Program-made: the position numbers and the translations under genes
Shown here: positions 33,241 through 45,209 of the stretch, piece by piece
Layout: every line of letters begins with the position of its first letter
Numbering within the stretch: position 1 is the first letter of the stretch
DNA from: Cinnamomum chago
Lineage: Eukaryota; Streptophyta; Magnoliopsida; Laurales; Lauraceae
Reading direction: 5' to 3'
Assembly (NCBI GenBank): GCA_038049695.1
Contig: CP142460.1
Span: 39,303,501-39,367,500 of the forward strand
Length of the DNA: 64,000 nucleotides
The notes under the pieces: generated by a model
The model's database searches: none
What the model was told of the DNA's origin: nothing
What the model saw: the letters and a program-made list of their open reading frames with translations, nothing else

Positions 33241-34955
33241 AATCTTATCAATGAAGAAAGACAAGAAATGTGATTTTTTTTGTATCTTTACAAATAATAC
33301 AAAATGCAAAGAAAAGTAAGAAAAGGTATTTGACTTCTCAGGAGATTGCGGGGACTCGTTCAGATCGACGGTTGCAAGTCATGTATGGACTTCGCCATCG
33401 TCCTTCAGATGAGAACGCTTGATGCTTTGATTCTTTGGCTTGGCTTGGACCTTAGTTTTTCTAGAGGATGAAGACTAAGGGAAGGTCCTATATCAAATGA
33501 AAAACCGAGTAAACGGGCTGAAGAGCCACGTTTAGGCCATGTTGGATAGAAGGAAAGAGGTGGCCTTTGAGGGGGTTGTAGACACCTCATTTTGGCCCCC
33601 TATGATAGCCTTAAACACTTATCATATATAACGATGCCCCCATTTCATCCATAATTGAATGGTTAATGGCATAATTCAAATTAATTAATGACGATGAAGA
33701 TGCTTGTTGATAATTTTAGACTTAGTTCGACGATTCATAGAAATTGTGAGAGAAAAGGTCAAATCACGTTGAGATCTCGAGTTCAACCCACTACTCATAC
33801 AAGTAATGGACTACAACACTATCCAAGCCCTTTCCAGACTACATAGAACACACTCAGGTTGTTCCTAAAGAGATTACACTTAGTTTGCCTAAGTACGATA
33901 TGATTGACATGAATTAAGAGGCTAGAATAATTGGTCCAGGTATCCTTAAATTTTCCTGACCTCTGACCATTAGGATCTATGGACCAAAATATTCTACGTT
34001 CCAAGAGCTTTCCGACGATATGTGGAACATCCAATTCCGACAATCGGATCAAAAGATATGGCCCTCGGAAGACTACACAAGTGGTCCCGCACCATTGACA
34101 CACTTGGGCGCCAATATAGGTGCGCCCAAGTCCCAAACTGCACTTGGGCGCACACACAGGTGCGCCCAGGTCCGAAGGTCACACTTGGGCACACACACAA
34201 GTGCGCCCAAGTCCTCGGTTGCCCTAGAAAACACTCTAGTGCATATTTAGGTTGGTTTCGCTCCACTCTTCATAGTTCTGATCCAATCTCAATCTGAAAA
34301 CAATCCAAAACCAAACCCCAAGCCCATTCGACCCGAAAAATGACATGGGCGCACCTTTGTGTGAGCCCAAGTTCTAAAAATCCACTTGGACGCCCCCACA
34401 AGTGCGCCCAAGTCCAGTTTCCTCTGTTTTAGTCCAAATTCAATCCGAAAACAACCCAAACCAAACCCTAGGTCAAGTTAACCCCAAGTCCCTACCTTTT
34501 ACCAACCTCTGATCTTTATGATGTATGAACCAACAGATTCTAAATTCCAAGAGCTTTCCGACGATATATAGAACGTCCAATTCCGACCAACGGTCCAAGA
34601 GATATGGCTGTTGGAAAACTACCCTAGCAGCCCCCCACCAGAGACACACTTGGGCGCCACCCTAGGTGCGCCCATGTCTCAGCCTATGTGTGCGCCCAAG
34701 TCCCCGGTTGCCCTAGAAAAGCACTTGAATACATACTTAGGTCGGTTTCTCTCTATCTTTCGCAGTTCCGACCTGACCTCAACCCAAAAACAGTCTGAAA
34801 CCGAACCCAAAGCCCACTCAGCCCCAAAACAGAACATGGGCGCACCTATGTGTGCGCCCAAGTTCCCAAAACCCTAAATATACCTTGGTTTGCGTGAAGC
34901 CTCTAGAAACTCGTGCACATAGCAACCCTAAACCCCTCCTCCACGCCAAAGCCTC

Positions 34956-34963
34956 TATAAAAA
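34956..34963 (+). promoter_or_regulatory. TATA box of the 5.6-kb LTR
   Basis: TATAAAAA in the context GCCTCTATAAAAAGATCTC. About 40 bp downstream the sequence turns purine-rich (AAAAAAAGAGGAGGC), as in a leader. A hairpin motif ends roughly 94 bp upstream. Confidence 0.5.
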
Positions 34964-36293
34964 GATCTCTTATATCATTTACAAAAAAAGAGGAGGCTAC
35001 AAAAAAAAGAAGAAAAAGTAGAAGAAAAGAGAGAAAAAGAGAGTAGCCACCATAACCAAAGAGACAACTTTAGATCTAGAAGGAAGAAGAAGAAGAGGAG
35101 CTTTCTAGTTTCCAAGATTAACAATGGAGACGGCTTGTGAAAGCCATGGACTTGTGCGAAAGCTTCTATCTAGGACCCGAAGGATACGATTCAAACCGGT
35201 ATTTCAAGATTAGGTTTTCTTCTATTGATATTCAACATCATTAATGCTTAGAAACAGGCTTAGGATCAAGCATGCATTGTAGATCTGCATTAATAGTAGT
35301 GCTTTTTCAATAGATTTAATACTTAGTAGTCATCTATCATTAGTAACATGCTTAGGATCATCCCCACTCTGTAGATCTGCATTATTTCTAGCATTCTGAA
35401 CTCGTGATTAGGGTAGACTTTGCATCCATCTCATCTTCATTAAGGAAAATCCGAAAAATAAAAAAAAAGGTGCAACAAAACACTTGGGTGCAACTATCTG
35501 AGCGCCCAAGTGTCTGCGTGGGTTTTAAACCCCGATTTTCATATAAAGCATATTATATTTTTGTGGTCCGACTTCGTTTTCATACATATTGATATTGGGA
35601 CCTTCGGATCTGTAACTTTGTGTTCCAAATCGTGCGAAAAGTATTGAGAAAAGAAACAAAAGAGAAAGAAAGGTGCAGGGAAACACACAGTTGCACCTAA
35701 GTTTCTGGATAGGGCTTTGGCCCCGATTTCCCATTTCGCACGCATTCTGGTTCTTAAATCCGAGTCTATCTTCATATACATTGATATTAAAGCCTTCGGA
35801 TCCACAAAAGGCATTGAAGGAATCGAAGGAATGCTGAAATACATTACCAAAAGGTAAAGAAAAAAAGACAGTGAACTTGGGCGCCACTGTGGGTGCGCCC
35901 AAGTTCCTGCCAAAGAGACCCGCCTCTTGGACTTTGGTCCTCGTGTCATTACTTTCGAATCTGAAGGTTATTATATCAATAATTCATATTAGGACCTTAT
36001 ATTTAGTCACGAAGTGTCGAAAATCGAATTGGAATATTGTAGAAAATTGCAAGTGCATCACAACCCGCAGGGGAGACACTTGGGCACCACTGTGTGTGCG
36101 CCCAAGTTGTGCAGAGGCACTTGGGCGCCCCTGTGTGTGCGCCCAAGTCCCCAATTTGTTTTCCGGCCCGCATTTTCCATACCTTTCCATTCCATTTAGT
36201 TTGTTGTTTTATCTTTGTGGTGATTTCAATTGATTACTGAACTTCTAAACTTCGAATCACCGAACCATCATCATTCTAGGTTAGGATAAATTG

Positions 36294-36600
36294 CATAAAA
36301 TACCAAAAAATCATAAAATCATAAGACACTTCCCTTCTCATCTTGCTCTTTAGTAATTAGAAAAGAGAACAAAAGGATTAAAAGAAGTAGTAGAATTAGA
36401 ACAATAGACATTAAGTAGATGATCATAATGTGCTCCTTAGATTAGGTTGCATTGCTATTGCATAAAATACCAAAAAAATCATAAAACCATAAAACTCTTC
36501 CCTTCTCATCTTACTTTTCAGTAATTAGAGGAGAGAACAAAAAAAAAGAAATAAAGGAAATAAAAACAATCCCAAAAGAGTAGACATTAAGTAGACAAAC
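36294..36600. repeat. About 167-bp direct duplication in the 5.6-kb LTR
   Basis: CATAAAATACCAAAAAATCATAA at 36294 recurs at 36461. The copies continue through CTTCCCTTCTCATCTT, AGTAATTAGA and AGACATTAAGTAGA with scattered differences. Confidence 0.7.
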
Positions 36601-39600
36601 CTAGGTTATTGTATTTGCGCCTAAGTGAATTAGTACACTTAAAAATAATACTTAATCAAAGCACCTAATTTAACCTTAATTAAAAACATCCAATTAAAAC
36701 ACCTAAATCAATCTCAATTAAAACCATTGACCTGAATCCTAATTTCCAAACTCAAATTAATTAAATCCTAATAAATCAACCCTAATGAAACACCTTAACT
36801 AAAATCCTTAATCAACAACCTTTAAACAAACCTTTAATTAAACCCTAGTCAACAAACTCCTAACAAAACCCTAATTAACAAAACCTTGATTAAAATTCTA
36901 ATTAATAAGCCTAAATAAACCAAAACCCCTAATTAATCAAACCCTAACAAATAAAACCCTAGCCACCAATCCCTAAATAAGACCCCAATCGAAACCTAAT
37001 TAAAGACAATACGACCAAACCACACCCAGAGAATAAAGGCATTCCCCAACCGAGATACGAATCCGACTTAGAAACACCCTAGAATCGAACGAACCAGTAG
37101 CTCCACAACAAACAGACACTTGTAGGTGCGCCCAAGTTACCCCAAGAACCTAGGCGCACACATAAGTGCGCCCAACTTCTTGTTCCGACCCCGAGGCACA
37201 CATTGGTTGCGTTTCAACTCCCGAACTTAAATCACAATCACATGTAATTAAGGGTTACAAACTTAAAACCAACTCGGGATATATAATTATTGACATAGAT
37301 CACCTGAAACTCCAAGCCTAAGTGAAAGAATCCCGGAAAGAGCCAAACACACGAACTAGACACTTGGGCGCCACCACAGGTGCGCCCAGGTTACCTAGGA
37401 AACATAGGCGCAACCACAAGTGCACCCAAGTTCATCGCAATTCCCTGAGACCACCGAATCCTTATTCACTTCCAATCTCGACCTCAATCAACACCTCAGA
37501 ATCCTTACCGAACTGACAATAACCCAGAAATTAAAGATTTAGTTAACTTAAACCCATCCAGAACCTCGAACCAAAGTCGGACGGGCGAAGAACATCAAGG
37601 CACCACTTGGGCGCCCATACAGGTGCGCCCAAGTTCATAGAAACACCTAGGCGCGCGCACAGGTGCGCCCAGGTTTCCTGTCTAGCCCAAGTTGTGAATC
37701 TTGGTTACATTTTGAGTTTCGGACTTAAGTCATTAAGATAAAAATCGATCCAGAACCTAAAACAACATCAAAACAGAGACTTGCATCAAGTAGAAACCAT
37801 ACGAACTCCGAAGATCAAGTCGATTCATCACCACCAGCCAAGCCACACGAGATCTGGCACTTGGGCGCCACCGTCTGTGCGGCCAAGTCACCAGAGTGAC
37901 TTAGGCGCAACTATAAGTGTGCCTAAGTTCTCCATCAGTCCTATTTCACCGATTTCGACATCTTTTCATCATTTGAAGTAAAACCTGATATTATAGAACC
38001 TTAAACAATTAAAACAGAACCTTAAAATATTTAAAAACACATTAATCAGAACCTTAAAGCATCCCTAAATCAATCTTAATCAACCTTCAATTTAAAACAA
38101 ACCAAACCAATTAAGATCATAACCAAATTCCTTAGGCATAGCAATTATCAAGCTTAGGCTGTTAGCACCCTAGGATTAAATCGGATTTCTTCAATAAAAA
38201 GATCAGAGCATCAGGCTTCGTCCCATCACTTTTCTTGTTCCGTTAGGGGACCGAGAGAGCTGATGTGGGCGGTCTAGGACCTTAGGTTAGGGTCAATCCG
38301 ATGATCAATAATAAAGCGCTAATCACGTGAATCCAAGTAAAAATCCCCTAGTTAAGCCCTTCTAGCCCAAGATAAAAAAATCCCTAAAAAATATAAAACC
38401 TATAAAATAAACCCAAAAAGATTTTCTCTTTATTTCTTCCTCCACCTCAGGTGCCAGATATTTAATCGAATTTAATGATAAAAGGGAATAAAGAACTGAT
38501 TTCTAAAATTGAATAAATGAGAATAATAAGATGAGATGAGTGATTTCACACACTTTGCATATTTTTATTTTGGCCCATCGGCCACCCTCAAACAAACACT
38601 GGCCCATCGGCCACCTTCTCAATTACAACCCATTGGCTTCTCACTTTTATCACTTGTGTATCGCACACGAAAAACACAGAAATCACAAGTCAAAGTCTCA
38701 TTCACATCATCATTTTGGTTTGAAAAGTCAGCCTTTAAACCCTATTTTGCCAAGGGATTAGAAGGGGGTACCCGGGAACGGGGCCGATCCTCTTCTTAAA
38801 TAATTGGCACCTCCCCACTTTTATTTTCTTTATTTTAATTATTTTATTATACTTGGATACACTATGATTATGCTATGTGAGGATTAACCCTTATTTGGAC
38901 TTTAACTCATGACCCTGAATTAACCCTATATTAAAGAGACCCAAAGAGACCCAAATTAATGTGACATGATAGCCGTCGTGTGTTGCCGGCAGCACATTAG
39001 ACGAGAGGAAGAACCCACCCATTTATTTTCTCCCATTCTTCTTTGGCTTTTGTCGAAGAACGGTGTTACGGCCGTTACCATAGCTGGCATTCGTGATCCG
39101 TCGATTTTGAGGGTAGTCGAATCCACATTTTCGATGTAAAATTTAAATAGCACATATAGAAGAATGGTGATTTCCCTCCCCGGGGGGATCGAAATTCACA
39201 TCCGACAGGGGTGGCCTCCCAAGGGACTTCGATCACCTTGTGGTGTCTCTTTTGCAGTGGAGTGGCAGAGTTTCTTCGAGAATTCTTCAGAGATGTGTCC
39301 AAGGGTTGTGTATGTGTATGTCTCTGTGTGTAGCCTTTTTCTTCTTGGAGTGACCCATTTTTATAGGCTTTTGGTAGCCATGGGGTGATTTATGGGATTA
39401 ATGACCCATAATGAGAGGAGTTACAAGTTTAATTCTTCATTATGTAACTCCTTTTTCTTGGCTTATGATTGGCCGGTGGGAGATGATGGGCATTTAATTG
39501 CCTTTAATCTCCATGATGAGGGGAGCTTCATGATTTTAATGCCATGATTGCTTGGATATGTAACTCCCATTTGCTTGATTCTGATTGGGCCGTCCAAAAT

Positions 39601-40382
39601 AATGGGTTAATGACCGCATTAAGTTGTCATAAACGGGTCAATTAACGACATTAAGTGGTCGCCAGGGCATTTGAAGAGTCGCGGGCCGCACCGCTTCTTT
39701 TGGAATTCTTCTTGTGATGATTGCCGATGGATCCGCATGTTGTTTGATGTCAGATGACGATGCAACTTCACACATTGGTTGATACCAGCGGGCCGGTGAC
39801 ATCTATCTTGTCAATTTCTCGATCGGTCGGAAAGAAAGTGCACTTCTTTGGTCAGCCGGTTGGCGATCTTGGAGCGATTAATGATGATTTCATGCTCTTG
39901 ACGGCGGATCCAAGATGTCGATGGAGATCAGTCGATTTCGAGCATCGAAAGTCATATTTTCAGGAAATCACAGGGCTGGAACTCCCGAAATGCAAAAAAG
40001 GATGGAAAACGGGTCACCCAGCGACAAATCCGGCGACCCGGATTTCCATGGTCGCCGGTGACCATGGGCTAGGGTCGCCGCATGGGCCAAGGTCGCCGGC
40101 GACCGTGGGGATTGGTCCCCTTTTGGTTGCCGTTTCTCGGCCGTTCTTTGGTCTTTTTCGCCGCTGTTTTCTCCTGGATTTTTCTTGACATTTCTCCTCA
40201 TTTACTGGCTCGATTCTTCTGAAGAAAACCTGATAAGAAGCTGTGCAAATCGGAGCACAAAGTTTCCTATTTTTTGGAAAAGCCGAAGACTTTGTAGCCG
40301 ATTTTCCGTCAAGAGTCGAAACTAGGTCAAACGATGTCGGAATGACCTGAAATTTGAGGTGAAGCCTCCTAAGCAGTAGATG

Positions 40383-40735
40383 CACTACTAAAAAATTGAC
40401 TTTTAGCGACCGCCAAAAGCCGTCGCTAAAAGTGGTCTAGCGGTCGCTAATACTCTTTAGCGACCGCGCAGCAACAGACTCGAAAACTTCGTCGCAAAAA
40501 GTATACTGGAGATCGCTAATGTTTTTTGCGACCGCAAGTTGGCGGTCGCAAATAATTTAAAAAAACAAAAAACTTGGACTATTAGCGACAACCATAGCGG
40601 TCGCTAATACTCAATATAGCGGTCGCTAATACATTATTTTTTGAATTTTTTTTATTCTTTTTAATTTTTTAAAGTATTAGCGGCCGCCGCTGGCAGTCGC
40701 TAATAGTACTTTTAGCGGCCGCCACTAAAGCTAGT
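40383..40735. repeat. CACTA terminal inverted repeat side and subterminal repeats
   Basis: About fourteen copies of TTAGCGACCGC or its inverse GCGGTCGCTAA, some as GCGGCCGC variants, in about 330 bp and both orientations. In En/Spm the TNPA protein binds such subterminal repeats. By analogy these are its binding sites. Confidence 0.85.
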
Positions 40736-41317
40736 AATTTCTTTTCTAAAAATATTCCGTATTTTCTCAAAATTTTCCCTTCTTTTTGTACCTGTACCTG
40801 AGTATATACAACTACTATCATCAATTAAAATTAAAAATAACAAAACCTGAACATATACAACTACTACCATCAATTAAAATTACAAATAACAAAAGAAAGT
40901 CTTATATTAATTACATTCAAAACATTACAAAAGTTTCAATAAATTACATCCATTACAATTACAGGAAAAAAAATTGTCCGTGCAGGGTGCCGTGGTAGAT
41001 CCGATGCTCTCAAAACTGAACAGAAAAAGAAAAATAAATATTAATAGATAACTATAAATGAAGGCAATTTATACTAAATATAAAAAAATTAAGTATTAAA
41101 ATTAAAATTTTAACCAACGTTTCAACTATACGAGCAATTCGGAAGTCAGAATCTCGTTTCGTCAGTTCCTGCAAGTCATGAATGACTACGGGCCCGTGCC
41201 CGTCAAGTTTCAATGGCAACGGAGCCCGTTTGCTCGTTTTGAGCGCCCGGAGGCTCGTTTTCTAAGTTTTAAGTTAAAATTCTAACTTAAACATACCTTT
41301 CAACTGTACGAGCAATC

Positions 41318-43224
41318 TGTTAGGGATTTTGTATTTGCAATTTGATGGATGCATTTTCACTTTAGCATCATTTGATTTACACACACTTGCATTGATTTAA
41401 AATATCTTGAAATCTTGATTTTTACATGCATTGGTTTTAGACTTGAAGAAATCTTGTTTTATGCATGTTTTGTTTCTAAACTTGGATGCATTGGTTTTAG
41501 AATACAAACTCTTTTGAAAACCTAATTCTTTGTGCTTTAGTTTTTTGAAATCATATTGAGAATTTAGGTTTGTGCCTTGCATGCATTCATCACTTTCAGA
41601 ATCATCTTTGTATGCATTTTCATATGAAAAGAGTTTTTAGAAATCAAGCTAGCCTTTGGATTTAAAGTTTTGAATCTATTTAGGCTTTGTGTGTTTCATG
41701 TTTTTTAAACATCTTCATATGATTTAAAACATGTTTTCTAGCTTGGTTTAGTGGCCCAAAAATCCTCCCAAAGAAATACCTTCAAATGTGCAAAAATTGG
41801 AAATTTTGTCAAAAGGAGGGTGGCTCGGCAGTGTCGCCGGTCGACCGGCGCAGAGGTCCCGGTCGACCGGGAACACTGCAGGCAGAAAGTGCCTGGGAGC
41901 GGTAAGAAATTTGACCGTTGTGTGATCCCGGTCGACCGAGACCTGTTTCATGGTCGACCGAGGACTAGCTGTTGGGCACTTTTTGCTATATAAATGAGTT
42001 CTTTCCTTTGTCAATTGTTGGAGATTTTGAAGACTCTTTTGAGGAGCTTTGAGACAAGACAAAGGGGATGAACTAAGAGAGACCAAAGAGTCATTTGGTG
42101 AGCTAAAGCTTGGATTAATGAAGTTAAATCTCTAAGTAAGCTCTACCTCTCTTAATCATAGTTATGTGCTTTGTTTAAATTATTGGTATATGATATTTGG
42201 CATAATAACTATGATGTGTTGAATCCATTCTTCTCTCAATCTTTGATCTAATTAAGATTGGATTCTTCACTTTGTTTTCATCCAAGTAGTTTTTAAAACC
42301 TTCTTAATCATGCTTAGTCTTAATCTTTGATTTCTTTTATATAGCATGATTCTTTTTCTTGGTTGAAACATTACTTGTTGTTTTCATTCATTTAAACATT
42401 AGTAAAATTAATTTGGTTTTGAAAACAACATTGTACATGCATCACATGTTCTAAGTTAGTCATTTTCATACAACTTGTGAGTCTTTGATTTTCATGTCAT
42501 TAACAAGTTGATTTTCATACATGTGAGTTGCATTAGACTTCAATCAAATCTTTCATGAGCTTTAAACTTTGAAATGCTTTAAGCATATATTTGATTAAGC
42601 TTCCTTTTTAAACTTGATTGAAGTTATCACACACACACATCATGAGCATTCACATTTGCATTCATTTAGTGTTTGTGTGAGTTTATTATTCACTTTCATA
42701 TCCGCCTATCTTAGAGGGAAATACTTTGAGCTTAATTTGTATCTCTTAGAGTGATCTTTTGTGAAGACACTTTCTTAGAGAAATATTTATTTGTAAAGGT
42801 TATTGCTTAGCCTAAGAAAAGCATCTTGTAAAGGTTATTGCTTAGCCTAAGAAAAGCATCTTGTAAAGGTTATTGCTTAGCCTATAAAAGCACATTGAGA
42901 GGTTGTTGTTTAGCCTAGAAAAACAACATTGTAAGGGTTATTGCTTAGCCTAGTAAAAAGCATAAATAGCGGAAATCCGGTGGGGTGATTAGATCACAAG
43001 CCGGTAGTGGACGTAGGCATTGAGGCCGAACCACTATAAACCTTGGTGTTGTGGTGCTTGCTTTTGTGGTGATTGTTTATATTAGCTTCCGCATATTGTT
43101 TGATTAATCATCACATGTGACTAGTTTGTTTTAAAGAGTTAAAATTGTTTAAATTGGTCACAATTGTAGCTCACCCTATTCACCCCCCCTCCCCACCTCT
43201 AGGGTTAGGATCAAAGGACTTTCA
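41318..43224 (+). mobile_element. Copia solo LTR (SIRE-like family) in the 178-bp array
   Basis: TGTTAGGGATT...GGACTTTCA, 1907 bp, TSD CAATC at 41313-41317 and 43225-43229. It shares the GTCGAC palindromes, the 35-bp TTGTAAAGGTTATTGCTTAGCC repeats (42791, 42826, 42861) and the segment AGTGGACGTAGGCATTGAGG with the Copia element at 44916-60313. No gene. Confidence 0.92.
41835..41994 (+). promoter_or_regulatory. Copia LTR promoter: GTCGAC palindromes and TATA box
   Basis: CGCCGGTCGACCGGCG (41835-41850) and CCCGGTCGACCGGG (41858-41871) are perfect palindromes. GCAGTGT before them and ACACTGC after them form an outer inverted pair. Two further GGTCGACCG sites follow at about 41940 and 41962. TATATAAA is at 41987-41994, just downstream. 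Confidence 0.6.
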
Positions 43225-45209
43225 CAATCCGGGATTCAGAATCTCGTTCCGTCAGTTCCTGGAAGTCATGCATGACTAGGGGCCCGTGTCCGTCAAGTTT
43301 CACGGGCTACGGAGCCTATTTGCTCGTTTTGGGCGCCCAGAGGCTTGTTTTCTAAGTTTTAAGTTAACGTTCTAACTTAAACATACGTTTCAACTGTACG
43401 AGCAATCCGGAATTCGGAATCTCGTTCCGTCAGTTCCTGTAAGTCATGAATGTCTACGGGTCCGTGCACGTCAAGTTTCACGGGCAACGGAGCCCGTTTG
43501 CTCATTTTGGGCGCCCAGAGGCTCTTTTTCTAAATTTTAAGTTAACGTTCTAACTTAAACCTACATTTCAACTGTACGAGCAATCTGGGAGTCAGAATCT
43601 TGTTCTCTCAGTTCCTATGAGTCATGAATAACTAGGGGCCCGTGCCTGTCAAGTATCACAAGCAACGGAGCCCGTTTCCTCATTTTGGGCGCCCGGAGGC
43701 TCGTTTTCTAAGTTGTAAGTAAACGTTCTAATTTAAACCTACGTTTCAACTGTATGAGCAATCCGGGATTTGGAATCTCGTTCCGTCAGTTCCTGTAAGT
43801 CATGAATGACTAGGGGCCCGTGCCCATCAAGTTTCACTGACAATGGAGCCCGTTTGCTCATTTTGGGCGCCCGGAGGCTCATTTTCTAAGTTTTAAGTTA
43901 TAGTTCTAACTTAAACCTACGTTTCAGCTGTACGAGCAATCTGGGAGTCAGAATCTCATTCTGTTAGTTCCTATAAGTCATGAATGACTAGGGGCCCGTG
44001 GTCGTCAAGTTTCACAGGAAACGGAGACCGTTTCCTCATTTTCGGCGCACGGAGGCTCGTTTTCCAAGTTTTAAGTTAACGTTCTAACTTAAACCTACGT
44101 TTTAACTGTACGAGCAATCCGGGATTCAGAATCTCTTTCCGTCAGTTCCTACAAGTCATGAATGACTACTGGCCTGTGTCCGTCAAGTGTCAATGGCAAC
44201 GGAGCCCGTTTGCTTGTTTTGAGCGCCCGGAGGCTCGTTTTCTAAGTTTTAAGTTAACGTTCTAACTTAAACATACATTTCAACTGTACGAGCAATCCGG
44301 GATTCGGAATCTCGTTCCGTCAGTTCCTGCAAGTCATGAATGACTAGGGGCCGGTGGCCGTTAGGTTTCACGGGCAACGGTGCCCGTTTGCTCGATTTGG
44401 GCGCCCGGAGGCTCGTTTTCTAAGTTCTAAGTTATAGTTCTAACTTAAACCTACGTTTCAATTGTAAGAGCAATCTGGGATTCAGAATCTCGTTCTGTCA
44501 GTTCCCGCAAGTCATGAATGACAACGGGCCTGTGCTCGTCAAGTTTTAGGGGCAACAGAGCCCGTTTGCTCATTTTGGGCGCCCGGAGGCTCGTTTTCTA
44601 AGTTTTAAGTTAACGTTCTAACTTAAACATACGTTTCAACTGTACGAGCAATCTGGGATTCGGAATCTCGTTCCGTCAGTTCCTGTAAGTCATGAATGAC
44701 TAGGGGCCAGTGCCCGTCGAGTTTCATGGGCAACGGAGCCCGTTTGCTCATTTTGGGCACTCCGAGGCTCGTTTTCTAAGTTTTAAATTATAGTTGTAAC
44801 TTAAACCTACGTTTCAACTGTACGAGCAATCCGGGAATCGGAATCTCGTTCCGTCAGTTCCTACAAGTCATGAATGACTAGGGGCCCGTGCCTGTCAAGC
44901 TTCATGGGCAACGGATGTTAGGTTCTTGTTGGTTGCAATTTTGATGGATTCACATTCACCTTCACTGTCAAATGATCACACACACATGCTATTAGTTTTT
45001 TACTTTGGAATCTAGGATTCTATCTTGCATGTGCATATGTTTTTGAAATGAATTTTTCATGCATGTTTTTAGAATTCATATTTGCTTTCGAAAACCTAAT
45101 TCTTCGTGCATTATTTTGGAAAATCAAATTGAGAATTTAGGTTTGTGATTTGCATACGTTCACTGCTTTTAGAATCATTTTAGTATGCATGAATCACACT
45201 GGCCTTGAG

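Larger units (their letters stand above)
34100..37930. repeat. Dispersed hairpins ACTTGGGCGCC-N-GGTGCGCCCAAGT
   Basis: At least a dozen inverted pairs occur with arms CTTGGGCGC/GCGCCCAAG and loops of 5-12 bases. Examples are near 34105, 34140, 34840, 35878, 36078, 36118, 37360, 37603 and 37858. From 37100 on, pairs alternate with a variant TAGGCGCA...TGCGCCCAA. Loop sequence varies while arms are kept. Confidence 0.85.
33577..39207 (+). mobile_element. 5.6-kb solo-LTR-like insertion, possibly Tat/Ogre-type
   Basis: Starts TGTAGACACCTCATTTTGG and ends CACATCCGACA. The TSD GGGGT is at 33572-33576 and 39208-39212. The uninterrupted relative at about 45870-45905 confirms both junctions. There is no coding sequence over 5.6 kb. 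A TATA box at 34956 and a polypurine/A-rich leader after it support an LTR with a very long R-U5. Ogre-like elements have LTRs of this size, but no internal sequence is present to prove it. Confidence 0.75.
32878..40382 (+). mobile_element. Family-X LTR, split by the 33577-39207 insertion and cut by the CACTA element
   Basis: TGATGGGGGCTCCGACC at 32878 and the sequence to 33576 match 45210-45870. The sequence from 39213 to 40382 matches 45895-47035. Together they are the left half of the X family LTR seen complete at 45210-47776. The right part is expected beyond the CACTA element, outside the window. There is no coding sequence. Orientation follows the TG...CA ends of the complete copy. Confidence 0.7.

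Noticed and set aside
36640..37000. Telomere-like AACCCTAA stretches
   Set aside because: The motifs are irregular and interspersed; no uninterrupted TTTAGGG array exists.
34100..37930. CRISPR-like repeat/spacer pattern
   Set aside because: This is a plant nuclear repeat; the units are inverted pairs at irregular distances, not direct repeats with uniform spacers.
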